Shown here: positions 37,644 through 46,500 of the stretch, one piece after another | Numbering within the stretch: position 1 is the stretch's first letter | Layout: every line of letters begins with the position of its first letter | Assembly (NCBI GenBank): GCA_027315445.1 | Contig: DAHUYA010000137.1 | Span: 1 to 48,937 of the forward strand | From: Acidimicrobiaceae bacterium | GTDB taxonomy: Bacteria > Actinomycetota > Acidimicrobiia > Acidimicrobiales > RAAP-2 | Length of the DNA: 48,937 nt | Reading direction: 5' to 3' | Notes under the pieces: generated by a model | Seen by the model: the letters and a program-made list of their open reading frames with translations, nothing else | The model's database searches: none | Told to the model about the DNA's origin: nothing | Position numbers and translations under genes: made by a program

Positions 37644-39323
37644 ATGCCCGAGCCGCCCGCCCCACCGCCCGCCCCACCGGCCGAGTTCACCCTCGTGGGG
37701 GTCTTCGAGGCGCTGGCCGGCGCCCTGGGCGACCAGCCGTGCCTGCGCTGGCGTGACCGCTGCCTCAGCTACGCCGTGATGGCCGAGCGGGCCAGACGGA
37801 TGGCCTCCTTCCTGCACGATCGGGGGCTCGGCTGCCGGGCCGAGCGCCAGGCCCTGGCCAACCACGAGTCCGGGCAGGACCACCTGGGCCTCGCCCTCTA
37901 CAACGGCAACGAGTACCTCGAGGCCATGCTGGGCGCCTCCGGCGCCCGGGTGGCCCCGTTCAACGTCAACTACCGCTACACCGGCGAGGAGCTCGCCTAC
38001 CTGCTGGCCGACGCCGGGGCACGGGGCCTCGTCTACCACGCCTCGCTGGCGCCGGTGGTGGCCGAGGTGCTGCCGGGGCTGCCGGCGATCGAGCTGCTCG
38101 TGCAGGTGCCCGACGAATCGGGGCACCCGCTGCTGCCCGGCGCCGTCGCCTACGAGGAGGCGCTGGCCGCCGGCTCCCCCGCGGGCCCGCCGGTGGAGTC
38201 CTCCCCCGACGACCTCTACGTGCTCTACACCGGCGGGACCACGGGCATGCCCAAGGGTGTGCTCTGGCGCCAGCACGACATCTTCATGGCCGCCATGGGG
38301 GGCCGCCGGATGGTCGACTGGTCGGAGCTCACCTCCTACGAGGAGCTCGTGGCCCAGGCCACCGCCGCTCCGGGGGCCGTCCTGGGACTGCTGCCCCCGC
38401 TGATGCACGGGGCCGCCCAGTGGGCGGCCTTCATGGTCATGACGATGGGGGCGACCATCGTGCTCCCCGACGATACCCGCCGCCTCGACCCGGCCGACGT
38501 GTGGCGGACGGTGGAACGCCACCGGGTGAACACGGTGACGGTGGTGGGCGACGCCATGGCGCGGCCGCTGGCCGAGGAGCTGGGCCGCCATCACTACGAC
38601 ACCTCGTCGCTGCTGGCCATCGGCAACGGCGGGGCCCCGCTCACGCCGGCTGCCCGGCAGCTGCTGCTCGGCCGGCTCCCGAACCTGATCATCAGCGACA
38701 CCGCCGGCTCGTCGGAGGCGGGCGCCCAGATGCAGACCGCCGGCGGCGGAGCCGACGGCGTCGGAACCTTCACCCCCGGCCCGGGCGCGGTGGTGGTCAG
38801 CGAGGACCTGCGCCAGGTGCTGGCCCCCGACCACGAGGGCATCGGCTGGCTGGCCCAACGGGGGTGGGTGCCCCTGGGTTACCTGGGCGACGCCGAGAAG
38901 ACCGCCCGCACCTTCCCGGTGATCGACGGTGTCCGCCACGCCGTGCCCGGGGACCGGGCCCGCCACCTGGGCGACGGGCGGATCGAGCTGCTCGGCCGCG
39001 ATTCGGTGACCGTCAACTCCGGCGGCGAGAAGATCTTCGTCGAGGAGGTCGAACGGGCGATCGCCGGGCACCCGGCGGTGGCCGACGTCGTGGTGGCCGG
39101 CCGGCCGAGCGAGCGCTGGGGGCAGGAGGTGGTGGCGGTGGTGCAGCTGGCTCCGGGCGCACAGGCCGAGGCTTCGGACATCGTCGCCCACGCCGCCGGG
39201 CACGTCGCCCGCTACAAGCTGCCCAAGGAGGTGGTCTTCGTCCCGCTGGTCCAGCGGTCTCCCTCGGGGAAGGCGGACTACCGCTGGGCCCGCGAGCAGG
39301 CGCTGGCCACCGTGAAGGGATGA
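37644..39323 (+). CDS. acyl-CoA synthetase (FadD-type AMP-forming ligase)
   Basis: 559 aa ANL-family enzyme activating a carboxylic acid to acyl-CoA with ATP. P-loop-like motif LYTGGTTGMPKGV near residue 195, GNGGAPLTPAA, hinge region LGDGRIELLGRDS and catalytic Lys in SPSGKADYRWA near the C-terminus. The middle closely resembles actinobacterial FadD acyl-CoA synthetases used for steroids or fatty acids. The ATG at 37644 lies 9 nt after TAGGGT. Acid substrate unknown. Confidence 0.93.
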   Translation: MPEPPAPPPAPPAEFTLVGVFEALAGALGDQPCLRWRDRCLSYAVMAERARRMASFLHDRGLGCRAERQALANHESGQDHLGLALYNGNEYLEAMLGASGARVAPFNVNYRYTGEELAYLLADAGARGLVYHASLAPVVAEVLPGLPAIELLVQVPDESGHPLLPGAVAYEEALAAGSPAGPPVESSPDDLYVLYTGGTTGMPKGVLWRQHDIFMAAMGGRRMVDWSELTSYEELVAQATAAPGAVLGLLPPLMHGAAQWAAFMVMTMGATIVLPDDTRRLDPADVWRTVERHRVNTVTVVGDAMARPLAEELGRHHYDTSSLLAIGNGGAPLTPAARQLLLGRLPNLIISDTAGSSEAGAQMQTAGGGADGVGTFTPGPGAVVVSEDLRQVLAPDHEGIGWLAQRGWVPLGYLGDAEKTARTFPVIDGVRHAVPGDRARHLGDGRIELLGRDSVTVNSGGEKIFVEEVERAIAGHPAVADVVVAGRPSERWGQEVVAVVQLAPGAQAEASDIVAHAAGHVARYKLPKEVVFVPLVQRSPSGKADYRWAREQALATVKG

Positions 39324-39330
39324 GCAGGGG

Positions 39331-39927
39331 TTGAGCAGGCCCGAGCCTGCCGATGACGGCCGGCGGCGCTGCGACTGGGCCCGGGGCGAATGGCTGGTCC
39401 CGTACCACGACACCGAGTGGGGGGTGGCGGTCCACGACGACCGCCGCCACTTCGAGTACATGACCCTCGAGGCCGCCCAGGCCGGGCTCAGCTGGCTGAC
39501 CGTGCTGAAGCGCCGCGCCGGCTACCGCCGGGCGTTCGCCGGCTTCGACCCCCGGCGGGTGGCCCGCTTCACGCCGGCCGAGGTGGCGACGCTGCTCGAG
39601 GACCCCAGGATCATCCGCAACCGCGCCAAGGTGGAGGCCACAGTGGCCAACGCCGCCGCCTTCCTGGCCGTGCAGGAGGACCGGGGCAGCTTCGACGCCT
39701 ACCTCTGGGACTTCGTCGACCACGCGCCGGTGCGCAACCGCTGGCACACGGTGGACCAGGTGCCGGCCAGCAGCCCGGTGGCCGAGGCGCTCAGCGCCGA
39801 CCTGCGCCGTCGCGGGTTCCGGTTCGTCGGGCCCACCATCTGTTACGCTCACCTGCAGGCGGCCGGGGTGGTGCTCGACCACTTGACGACCTGCTTTCGT
39901 CACCGCGAGCTCGACCCGGGGGGGTAG
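39331..39927 (+). CDS. tag: DNA-3-methyladenine glycosylase I
   Basis: Base-excision repair enzyme removing 3-methyladenine. 198 aa: CDWARGEWLVPYHDTEWG, FEYMTLEAAQAGLSWLTVL, FVGPTICYAHLQAAG and the zinc ligands (Cys near 14, His in PYHD, and DHLTTCFRH near the C-terminus) all present. Start TTG at 39331, 7 bp after the FadD stop, with AGCAGGGG upstream; no ATG/GTG is better placed. Repair role is well established for the family. Confidence 0.93.
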   Translation: MSRPEPADDGRRRCDWARGEWLVPYHDTEWGVAVHDDRRHFEYMTLEAAQAGLSWLTVLKRRAGYRRAFAGFDPRRVARFTPAEVATLLEDPRIIRNRAKVEATVANAAAFLAVQEDRGSFDAYLWDFVDHAPVRNRWHTVDQVPASSPVAEALSADLRRRGFRFVGPTICYAHLQAAGVVLDHLTTCFRHRELDPGG

Positions 39928-40006
39928 CCGGCGAGGAGCGGGTTTGCACTCCCGGCGGCGCTCGGGACGCCGGTGGACGGTGAGCACGCAGCGCTCCGGC
40001 GGCCAG

Positions 40007-40051
40007 TACGAGACTGGCCAGCACGAGACTGGCCAGCACGAGACTGGCCAG
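40007..40051. repeat. 15-bp tandem repeat, three copies
   Basis: Unit CACGAGACTGGCCAG (first copy begins T) at 40007, 40022 and 40037. Each carries the palindrome CTGGCCAG. It lies in the roughly 280-bp gap between tag and the histidine kinase, which otherwise shows no gene. Confidence 0.93.
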
Positions 40052-40206
40052 CCCGGTCCGTGGTCGCCCTCGGCAACAGCCGTTTTCGCTCTGGTGCGCC
40101 TCCCCGGGACGATCGCTATTTCCCCTTGGCCGGGTGGCCCGCGGCAGCTCCATATACCGACGTCGGAGTGCCGCCATCGAACGCCGGCGGTACACTCCCG
40201 AAAGGA

Positions 40207-42132
40207 TTGACGATCTCGGGTGCGGGTACATTGAACGACCAGGGGACCCCGAACCGGGGATCCGGCGGCGACGCCACCACTCTCACGCCCCACTCGCTGG
40301 GCGACGTCCTGGCGCTCATGCCCGACGCGGCCGTCGTGGTCGACGGTGACGGCTCCATCGTCTCCGCCAACCCGCATGCCGGATCCCTGTTCGGGTACCA
40401 GGTCGACGAACTGGTCGGGCGGCCGGTCGAGGTGCTCGTCCCCGAGCGCTTCCGCCACGGCCACCGTTCCGAGAGAGCCGCCTTCGAGGAGGCGCCCCAG
40501 TCACGCCCCATGGGTCTCGGCCTCGAGCTGTTCGGCCGGCGCAGGGACGGCACCGAATTCCCGGTCGACATCAGCCTGGCACCCGTCGGGAGCTCGGACC
40601 GGTCGCTGGTGGTGGCGGCCGTCCGTGACGCCACCGAGCGCAAGGCCGCCGCCGCCGCCCAGGCCCAGCTGGCGGCCATCGTGCAGTCCACTCAGGACGG
40701 CATCGTCTCGATGTCCGCCCAGGGCGTGCTCACCAGCTGGAACACCGGAGCCGAACGCCTCTTCGGCTACTCCCCGGCCCAGGTGATCGGGCGCCACATC
40801 AGCATGCTGGTCCCCGACGAGGAATCGCCGGTGCTCGAGGAGATGCTCGACGCCATTCGCCGGGGAGAGGGCCTCGACCCCCGGGACACGGTGTGGCTGA
40901 CCAGCGACCTGAAGCCACTCGACGTCGCCATCTCGATCTCGCCACTCGAGCACGTCGACACCGGTGGGTCGGCGGGACCGGGTTTCTCCCTCCTGGTGCG
41001 CGACGTGACCCAGCGCAAGTCGGACGAACGGCGGCTCCGCCGCCAGGAGCGTTGGCAGGCGGCCACCGCCGAGATCCGCCTCGGACTCCTGTCCGGGACG
41101 CCGGTCGACGAGTCGCTCGGCCTGGTCTGCCGGGCGGCGGCCGACGTGGCCGAGGTCGGCCAGGTGGTCATCTTCGAGATCGCCGACGACACCGCCTCGT
41201 TGCTCGCCCAGGCGCACGGCGAGTCCCGGCTCCGACCGGTGCTGCACCCGGTGCCGGCCCCCATGGCCGCCGCCCTGGCCGGTGGATCGAGCCAGACGGT
41301 CCCGCTGATGCCCGGCGCCGACGAGGTGCTGACAAGGCTGCTCGGCCTGGGCGGGCAGCCGGGGTGGATGGCCGCGGTCCCGATGCCGCTCGGGGAGCGG
41401 CGATCGGGGGTGTTGGTGGCGGCGACCGAAGAGGCGGTCGGCGAGGAGGCGCTCGACATCCTCGAGAGCCTGGCCGCCCAGGCCACGCTGGCGCTGGCCC
41501 TGTCGGACGTGCGGGCCGAACGCGACCGACTCCTCATCTCCACCGATCGTGAGCGGATCGCCCGCGACCTCCACGACCTGGTCATCCAGCGGCTGTTCGG
41601 CGCCGGCCTCCGGCTCCAGAGCACGGTCACGCTGATCGGCAACCCGGCAGTCGCCGAGCGGGTCACCTCGGCGATCGAGGACCTCGACACCACCATCCGC
41701 GAGATCCGTGGGGCGATCTTCGCCCTCAACTCGCCCGATCTCGGCTCGAGCCTGGCCGACCGGGTGCGTCAGCTCGTCGGGACGATGGCCGAGTCACTCG
41801 GGTTCCGTCCCTCTCTCGACCTCGGCGACCTGGGGGGGGAGGGCATCGACGAGCATCTCGAGTCCGAGCTGCTGGCGGTGCTGCGCGAAGCGCTCTCCAA
41901 CGTGGCGCGCCACGCCCGGGCCAACTCGGTGTCGGTGGGGGTCGTGACCGACGCCGATCAGTTGGTACTGACGGTGCTGGACGACGGGGTGGGCATCGGC
42001 GAGGCCCAGCGGCGGAGCGGACTGGCGAACGCCCGGGCCCGGGCCCAGTTGCTGGGCGGGGACCTCGAGATCTCCACACCGCGTGAGGGCGGCACCCGGT
42101 TCGAATGGCGGGTGTCGTTCGGGACGCCCTGA
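40207..42132 (+). CDS. PAS-PAS-GAF sensor histidine kinase, NarL/DosS-like (HisKA_3)
   Basis: About 641 aa. PAS 1 about residues 30-140 (DGDGSIVSANPHAGSLFGY), PAS 2 about 155-275 (WNTGAERLFGYSPAQVIGR), a GAF-like domain about 290-430, then HisKA_3 with the phosphoacceptor in RERIARDLHDLVIQRLFGAGL, and a HATPase (REALSNVARHARANSVSVGV; DDGVGIG). The kinase core resembles mycobacterial DevS/DosS and streptomycete OsdK. No response regulator is adjacent. The start is uncertain: TTG at 40207 or 40231; TACACT at 40191 may be the -10. No transmembrane segment, so cytosolic sensing is likely. Confidence 0.88.
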   Translation: MTISGAGTLNDQGTPNRGSGGDATTLTPHSLGDVLALMPDAAVVVDGDGSIVSANPHAGSLFGYQVDELVGRPVEVLVPERFRHGHRSERAAFEEAPQSRPMGLGLELFGRRRDGTEFPVDISLAPVGSSDRSLVVAAVRDATERKAAAAAQAQLAAIVQSTQDGIVSMSAQGVLTSWNTGAERLFGYSPAQVIGRHISMLVPDEESPVLEEMLDAIRRGEGLDPRDTVWLTSDLKPLDVAISISPLEHVDTGGSAGPGFSLLVRDVTQRKSDERRLRRQERWQAATAEIRLGLLSGTPVDESLGLVCRAAADVAEVGQVVIFEIADDTASLLAQAHGESRLRPVLHPVPAPMAAALAGGSSQTVPLMPGADEVLTRLLGLGGQPGWMAAVPMPLGERRSGVLVAATEEAVGEEALDILESLAAQATLALALSDVRAERDRLLISTDRERIARDLHDLVIQRLFGAGLRLQSTVTLIGNPAVAERVTSAIEDLDTTIREIRGAIFALNSPDLGSSLADRVRQLVGTMAESLGFRPSLDLGDLGGEGIDEHLESELLAVLREALSNVARHARANSVSVGVVTDADQLVLTVLDDGVGIGEAQRRSGLANARARAQLLGGDLEISTPREGGTRFEWRVSFGTP

Positions 42133-42154
42133 AGGCGGCGGGGACGGCGTCCCA

Positions 42155-42168
42155 GGGCACAAAGTCAC
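42155..42168 (-). promoter_or_regulatory. DosR-like box (minus: GTGACTTTGTGCCC)
   Basis: Read on the minus strand it equals the 7437 site except for one base (GTGAC for GGGAC). It lies about 80 bp upstream of the PPOX gene. Confidence 0.5.
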
Positions 42169-42199
42169 ATCGTGGTCGGGCCGACCGGCGACCCCCCGA

Positions 42200-42213
42200 G
42201 GGACCTTCGACAC
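42200..42213 (+). promoter_or_regulatory. DosR-like box GGGACCTTCGACAC
   Basis: Perfect left half GGGAC, 4-bp spacer, weak right half. It lies about 35 bp before the PPOX ATG, 45 bp centre to centre from the 42155 site; paired sites are common in DosR promoters. Confidence 0.4.
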
Positions 42214-42248
42214 TGTTCGGTACAGGCCGATCCGCCGACGATGTGGGT

Positions 42249-42935
42249 ATGTGGGTCGACGACCGTGGCTCGGAGGTGCTCGGGCTCCTCGAGTGCCGCC
42301 GGTTGCTGGCCCTCGGGGCGAAGGAGGGTCGTCACGGCCACGTGGGCCTGCCCGACGAGGCAGGACCGGTCGTGCTGCCGGTCAACTACAACATGCACGG
42401 GCCCGATGTCGTGCTGCTCATCGGCGACGGCCTGTTCACGCGGTTGGCAGGGTCGCACATCTCCTTCCAAGTCGACGGCGTCTCACCCCCCCGCCCGTTC
42501 TTGGGGGAAGCCGACCGGCAGCACTGGAGCGTGCTGGTGCGGGGGCTGGCCATCGAGGAGACGCCGGCGGCCGTCGAAGGCCACCTTCCGGCGCCCGAGG
42601 TGCTCACCCCGGGTGATCGGGTGGTCCGCATCCGGGCGGACACGGTGAGCGGACGGCGCTTCTGGGTGACGGCGACCGTCGCTGCCGCCGCAGAGGGCGA
42701 GGACCCCGCCGTCGTCGGCGGGGGGCGACCCGGGGCCCGACCATCCGGACACGCCCGGAGGCGAGGTGCTGCCCTTCCCGGGCCGCCCGAGCTAGGGCAG
42801 GCACCGGCGGCGTCCGGCCCGGGACCGGACCGTCGTGACCCCGGCGCCGTGGAGGGGTCGCGGCCACACTGGAGGTACGACCGATCCAGAGGGAGGGAAG
42901 GTGGGGACGATGGCCAAGCAGGGGGCAGCCGGTGA
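42249..42935 (+). CDS. pyridoxamine 5'-phosphate oxidase (PPOX)-family protein with unusual C-terminal extension
   Basis: Residues 1-140 form a split-barrel flavin-binding domain of the PPOX family (LLECRRLLALGAKEGRHGHVG, VLPVNYNMHGPDVVLLIGDG, SISFQVDG-like strand, WSVLVRGLAIEE). This small type is frequent in dormancy regulons. Family members end about there; the remaining 88 residues are Gly/Pro/Arg-rich and overlap the USP2 start by 26 bp, so a frameshift or lost stop near 42665 is likely. The ATG at 42249 is the best-placed start. It follows the histidine kinase and two DosR-like boxes. Confidence 0.75.
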   Translation: MWVDDRGSEVLGLLECRRLLALGAKEGRHGHVGLPDEAGPVVLPVNYNMHGPDVVLLIGDGLFTRLAGSHISFQVDGVSPPRPFLGEADRQHWSVLVRGLAIEETPAAVEGHLPAPEVLTPGDRVVRIRADTVSGRRFWVTATVAAAAEGEDPAVVGGGRPGARPSGHARRRGAALPGPPELGQAPAASGPGPDRRDPGAVEGSRPHWRYDRSRGREGGDDGQAGGSR

Positions 42936-43380
42936 GCCCGGGCGGGAGGCAGAGGGGGAGCACCGGATCGTGGTGGGTGTCGACGGATCGCCGTCGTCCA
43001 GGTCCGCTCTGGCCTGGGCCGCCCGTCAGGCAGCCATGACCGGCGCCGCGCTCGAGGTGGTGGGTGCGTGGGGCTACCCCGTCTATTTCGGCACCACCCC
43101 GGTCTGGCCGAGCGACTTCGACCCTCAGGCGGTCGCCGAGGGCAGCATCCGCCAGGCGGTCGAGGAGGTCCTGGGCACCCACCCCGCTCTGGTGGTCCGC
43201 ACCACCGTTCGTGAGGCGGACGCGTCGATCGCCCTGCTCGAAGCCTCCGAGGGCGCCGACCTGCTGGTCCTCGGGAGCCGGGGGCACGGGGCGTTCACCG
43301 GGATGCTGCTCGGGTCGGTGAGCCAGCACTGCGTGACCCACGCCCACTGCCCGGTGGTCGTGATGCGCGACACCCACTGA
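42910..43380 (+). CDS. universal stress protein (UspA domain)
   Basis: 156 aa single USP domain. RIVVGVDGSPSSRSALAWAA near the start and the ATP motif GSRGHGAFTGMLLGSVS, ending CPVVVMRD. It lacks the long basic tail of the first USP. The ATG at 42910 is preceded by GGAGGGAAGG. Overlaps the PPOX reading frame, and probably shares its promoter with the two DosR-like boxes. Confidence 0.93.
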   Translation: MAKQGAAGEPGREAEGEHRIVVGVDGSPSSRSALAWAARQAAMTGAALEVVGAWGYPVYFGTTPVWPSDFDPQAVAEGSIRQAVEEVLGTHPALVVRTTVREADASIALLEASEGADLLVLGSRGHGAFTGMLLGSVSQHCVTHAHCPVVVMRDTH

Positions 43381-43436
43381 GATCGGCACCCGGGCGGTCG
43401 GCGCCTCCTGCGGGACCATCTGCCCGGCGCCTTGGC

Positions 43437-43471
43437 CGGTCAGCGGGTACCGGTCAGCGGGTACCGGTCAG
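43437..43471. repeat. 14-bp tandem repeat, 2.5 copies
   Basis: CGGTCAGCGGGTAC twice, followed by CGGTCAGCGT. It runs from the intergenic space into the 3' end of the amidohydrolase gene. Confidence 0.85.
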
Positions 43472-44734
43472 CGTCCCGAGGTCGGCGGCCAGATTGGCGT
43501 GCTGGGCCGCCGGACGGCGGCTCGTGGCGCGGATCGAGACGTCGTGGCCGGCGGCGCGGCGGCGCAGGGCGTCGACCGTGCACTCCGCCTTCGGGATGAC
43601 CGAAAAGGGGTCGTAGCTGAAGACCCGCATGGCGTTCCGATGGGTGACCTTCTCGATCTCGTCCTGCGGCAGCCCGCCGATGTACTTCCAGAGCTGCTCG
43701 GGGGCGTGGGGCCAGGTGGTGTCGGAGTGCGGGTAGTCGCACTCCCAGGTGACCATGTCCATGTTGAGGAACTCGTGGCTGGCCACACCGAAGGCGTCGT
43801 CGATGAAGCAGGTGATGACGTGCTCGTTGAACACCTCGCTGGGCAGCCGGTCACCGAAGTCCTGCCCCGTCCAGCGGTGGTGCTTCTCGTAGTTGTAATC
43901 GACCCGCTCGAGGAAGTACGGGATCCAGCCGATGCCGCCCTCGGAGAGTGCCACCTTGAGGTCGGGGAACTTCCGCAGCACCGGCGACCAGATCAGGTCG
44001 GCCGCCGCCTTCACGATGTTGATCGGCGTGACGGTGATGAGCACGTCGATGGGCGCGTCGGGTGAGGTGATGGTGAGCTCGGAGGAGGAGCCGATGTGCA
44101 TGCACACCACCACGTTCTCGTCCGAGCAGGCGGTCCAGAAGGGGTCCCAGTGCTCCGAGTGGATGCTCGGCCATCCCAGCTTCGACGGGTTCTCCGAGAA
44201 GGTGACCGCGTGGGCCCCCTTGGCCGCCGTCCGGCGGACCTCCGCCGCCAGCACCTCGGGGTCCCAGATCGCCGGCAGGGAGCACGGGATGAACCGGCCC
44301 GGGTGGGAGCCGCACCACTCGTCGATGTGCCAGTCGTTGTAGGCCCGCACCATGGCGAGGGCCACGTCCTTGTCCTCGGTCCGGGCGAAGAGCTGACCGC
44401 AGAACTGCGGGAACGACGGGAAGCAGAGCGAACCGAGGACGCCGTTGGCGTCCATGTCCTTGACCCGCTCGTGGATGTCGTAGCAGCCGGGGCGGATCTC
44501 GTCGAAGGACGTCGGCTCCATGCCGTACTCCTCGGGCGGGCGGCCGGCCACCGCGGTGAGGGCGATGTTGCCGATCTCGGACCCCTCGTAGGTCCAGGCG
44601 CTGGTCCCGTCGGCCCGGGTGATGAACTTGGGTGCGAGGTCGACGTACTTGGCCGGCAGCCGGCCCTCGAACACGTTGGGCGGCTCGACCACGTGATCGT
44701 CGACGCTCACCAGGATCAGGTCGCCCACATCCAC
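43454..44734 (-). CDS. amidohydrolase-2 family metal-dependent hydrolase/decarboxylase
   Basis: 426 aa TIM-barrel. Seen: LVSVDDHVVEPP in place of the first HxH, NDWHIDEWCG, VCMHIGSSSEL (metal His) and the conserved C-terminal ECDYPHSDTTWPHA with its Asp, ending HRNAMRVFSYDP. This type is abundant in mycobacteria and Acidimicrobiia, with unknown substrates, often on aromatic or lipid catabolic acids. The GTG at 44734 follows AGGGGG at 8 nt; the ORF track ATG at 44782 has no ribosome site. Confidence 0.87.
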   Translation of the reverse strand: MDVGDLILVSVDDHVVEPPNVFEGRLPAKYVDLAPKFITRADGTSAWTYEGSEIGNIALTAVAGRPPEEYGMEPTSFDEIRPGCYDIHERVKDMDANGVLGSLCFPSFPQFCGQLFARTEDKDVALAMVRAYNDWHIDEWCGSHPGRFIPCSLPAIWDPEVLAAEVRRTAAKGAHAVTFSENPSKLGWPSIHSEHWDPFWTACSDENVVVCMHIGSSSELTITSPDAPIDVLITVTPINIVKAAADLIWSPVLRKFPDLKVALSEGGIGWIPYFLERVDYNYEKHHRWTGQDFGDRLPSEVFNEHVITCFIDDAFGVASHEFLNMDMVTWECDYPHSDTTWPHAPEQLWKYIGGLPQDEIEKVTHRNAMRVFSYDPFSVIPKAECTVDALRRRAAGHDVSIRATSRRPAAQHANLAADLGTLTGTR

Positions 44735-44862
44735 CGTACGAACCCCCTTGCCGTGCGCCGGGTCTCCACCGTCCCGCCCCACAGGGGCGGGGCGCCGGTC
44801 TGCCGGCTGCCATCTCCGCCCCAGCGTAGCCCCGACCGGCTAGCACCCGGCGGCCGACCACC

Positions 44863-44868
44863 TACCAT
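44863..44868 (+). promoter_or_regulatory. -10 box TACCAT (leaderless start at 44876)
   Basis: TACCAT is followed by seven bases and the ATG at 44876. The overlapping ATG at 44867 lies inside the -10 box and is therefore an unlikely start. Confidence 0.55.
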
Positions 44869-44875
44869 GGTCGCC

Positions 44876-45322
44876 ATGAGCCTCGAGGGTGAGTACGAGC
44901 CGAGCGCCTGGGACTGGGTTCGCCAGCAGGTGGCGACCTACGAGGCGTCCGGCGGCACGGAGGGGACGACGCTGCTCGACACCGGGCTGCCGGTGGTGGT
45001 CGTGACCATGCAGGGCCGGAAGAGCGGCAAGATCCGCAAGGCACCGGTCATGCGGGTCGAGCAGGGCGGGCAGTACGCCATCGTCGCCTCGAAGGGCGGC
45101 GATCCCCATCACCCGTCGTGGTACCTGAACCTGAGGGACGACCCCGAGCACGTCCGGCTGCAGGACGGCCCCCAGGTCCTCGACGTCGCCGTACGCGAGC
45201 TCGAGGGCGAGGAGCGCCGCGAGTGGTGGGACCGGGCGGTGGCCGCCTACCCGCCCTACGCCGAGTACCAGGCGGCAACCGATCGCCGCATCCCGGTGCT
45301 GCTGGCCAGTCCCCGAAGTTGA
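44876..45322 (+). CDS. Ddn-like deazaflavin (F420)-dependent nitroreductase family protein
   Basis: 148-aa split-barrel protein of the DUF385/Ddn family. LPVVVVTMQGRKSGKIRKAPVMRVE and AIVASKGGDPHHPSWYLNL are the F420-binding hallmarks. Related proteins reduce quinones or nitro compounds with F420H2. Start ATG 44876 from the leaderless promoter. It stands alone, divergent from the amidohydrolase. Confidence 0.9.
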   Translation: MSLEGEYEPSAWDWVRQQVATYEASGGTEGTTLLDTGLPVVVVTMQGRKSGKIRKAPVMRVEQGGQYAIVASKGGDPHHPSWYLNLRDDPEHVRLQDGPQVLDVAVRELEGEERREWWDRAVAAYPPYAEYQAATDRRIPVLLASPRS

Positions 45323-45365
45323 GCGGCCGCCGCCCTTCCCGGTCGCGCCGAGGCGGGAGCGGCCG

Positions 45366-45650
45366 GTGCCCGAAACGCCCGTGGGGCCGGTGCCCATGAC
45401 CATCGAGCAGATGGTCGACCGGCTGGCGGCGGCCCGGCGACCGGGCGTGCCGGTGTCCCTCGACGACCGCCGGTGGGCGAGGAGCACCCTCGAGCAGCTC
45501 GGGATCAGCGGCCTCCTCCGGTCCCTGGAGCTCGCCGAGCGGGTACTGCGTTTCGGGGACGGGTTCCACCCGGTGGCCCGCTTCTTCGTGGACGGGAGCG
45601 ACGAGCAGGCCTACGTCCGGGAGCTGATGGGCCGATCGGCCCCGAGCTGA
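45366..45650 (+). CDS. hypothetical protein (94 aa)
   Basis: A short protein with mixed helices (TIEQMVDRLAAARRPGVPVSLDDRRWARSTLEQLG; then RSLELAERVLRFGDGFHPVARFFV). Coding-like third-position GC and a regular amino-acid mix support it, but it matches no family I recognise. The GTG at 45366 is uncertain; an ATG 30 bp on (MTIEQM) is as good. Confidence 0.5.
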   Translation: MPETPVGPVPMTIEQMVDRLAAARRPGVPVSLDDRRWARSTLEQLGISGLLRSLELAERVLRFGDGFHPVARFFVDGSDEQAYVRELMGRSAPS

Positions 45651-45697
45651 CCCCGGGCGGCGGCGGTTCGCCCGACGGTGGGCGCGGGCCGCGGTGC

Positions 45698-45703
45698 TAC
45701 TTT
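45698..45703 (+). promoter_or_regulatory. -10 box TACTTT (leaderless SDR start)
   Basis: TACTTT, six bases, then GTG at 45710. No Shine-Dalgarno. Confidence 0.55.
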
Positions 45704-45709
45704 CCGGCG

Positions 45710-46453
45710 GTGGGTGCGCGGCGATTCACCGGGAAGTCGGTGATCGTCACCGGTGCGGGGAACGGCATCGGGCTGGCCTACGCCGAGGCGTTCACCGCCG
45801 AGGGCGCCTCGGTGACCATCGCCGACATCGACCTCGGCGCCGCCCGATCGGCCACGGAGCGTCTCGACGGCTCCTTGGCAGTCGCGGTCGACGTCGCGGT
45901 CGAAGCCGAGGTCGCGGCCATGGTCGACGCCGTCGTCGATCGTTTCGGCGGCGTCGACGTGCTCGTGAACAATGCCGGCCTCCACATGGGGTCGTACAAC
46001 CTCACGAGCACCCTCCCACTCGGGGAATGGCGCCGGCTCTTCGACGTCAACCTGTTCGGCTGCATGCTCTGCGCCCGCCACTGCCGACCGTCCATGGTCG
46101 AACGGGGCGGCGGGGTGATCCTCAACCAGTCGTCGAACTCCTCCTACCTCGGCATCGGGGCGTACAGCATCTCGAAGCTCGCGCTGAACGGCCTCACCCT
46201 CTCACTGGCCCAGGAGTACGCCCCCGACAACATCCGCGTCGTCGGGATCGCCCCGGGGATGGTCGCCTCGGACGCCGTGCTGGCCCGGCTCGAGGACGTC
46301 CACAAGCAAGCCGTCCTCGGCGGGCAGCTGGTCGAACGTTGGGGGCAGGCCGAGGACCTGACCGGCATGGCGCTCCTGCTCTGCTCCGATCAAGCGTCGT
46401 TCGTCACCGGGCAGACGGTGACCGTCGACGGCGGGTTCCTCAAGCGCCTCTGA
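45710..46453 (+). CDS. short-chain dehydrogenase/reductase (SDR)
   Basis: 247 aa. VIVTGAGNGIGLAYAEA, VNNAGLHMG, catalytic Ser in LNQSSNSSYLG, Tyr-Lys in GAYSISKLAL, and QASFVTGQTVTVDGGF at the end. GTG 45710 from the leaderless promoter; the ORF from 45473 overlaps the previous gene spuriously. Third SDR of the window, each of a different subgroup. Confidence 0.9.
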   Translation: MGARRFTGKSVIVTGAGNGIGLAYAEAFTAEGASVTIADIDLGAARSATERLDGSLAVAVDVAVEAEVAAMVDAVVDRFGGVDVLVNNAGLHMGSYNLTSTLPLGEWRRLFDVNLFGCMLCARHCRPSMVERGGGVILNQSSNSSYLGIGAYSISKLALNGLTLSLAQEYAPDNIRVVGIAPGMVASDAVLARLEDVHKQAVLGGQLVERWGQAEDLTGMALLLCSDQASFVTGQTVTVDGGFLKRL

Positions 46454-46500
46454 CCGGGGGTGCCGCCACCCGATCCGACCGGGGGTGCCGCCACCCGATC
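46452..46500. repeat. 24-bp direct repeat, two copies (25-bp period)
   Basis: GACCGGGGGTGCCGCCACCCGATC (quoted unit begins GACCGGGGGTGCC) at 46452 and 46477, identical. Each folds as GGGTG-CCG-CCACCC-like hairpins, immediately after the SDR stop. Confidence 0.9.
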
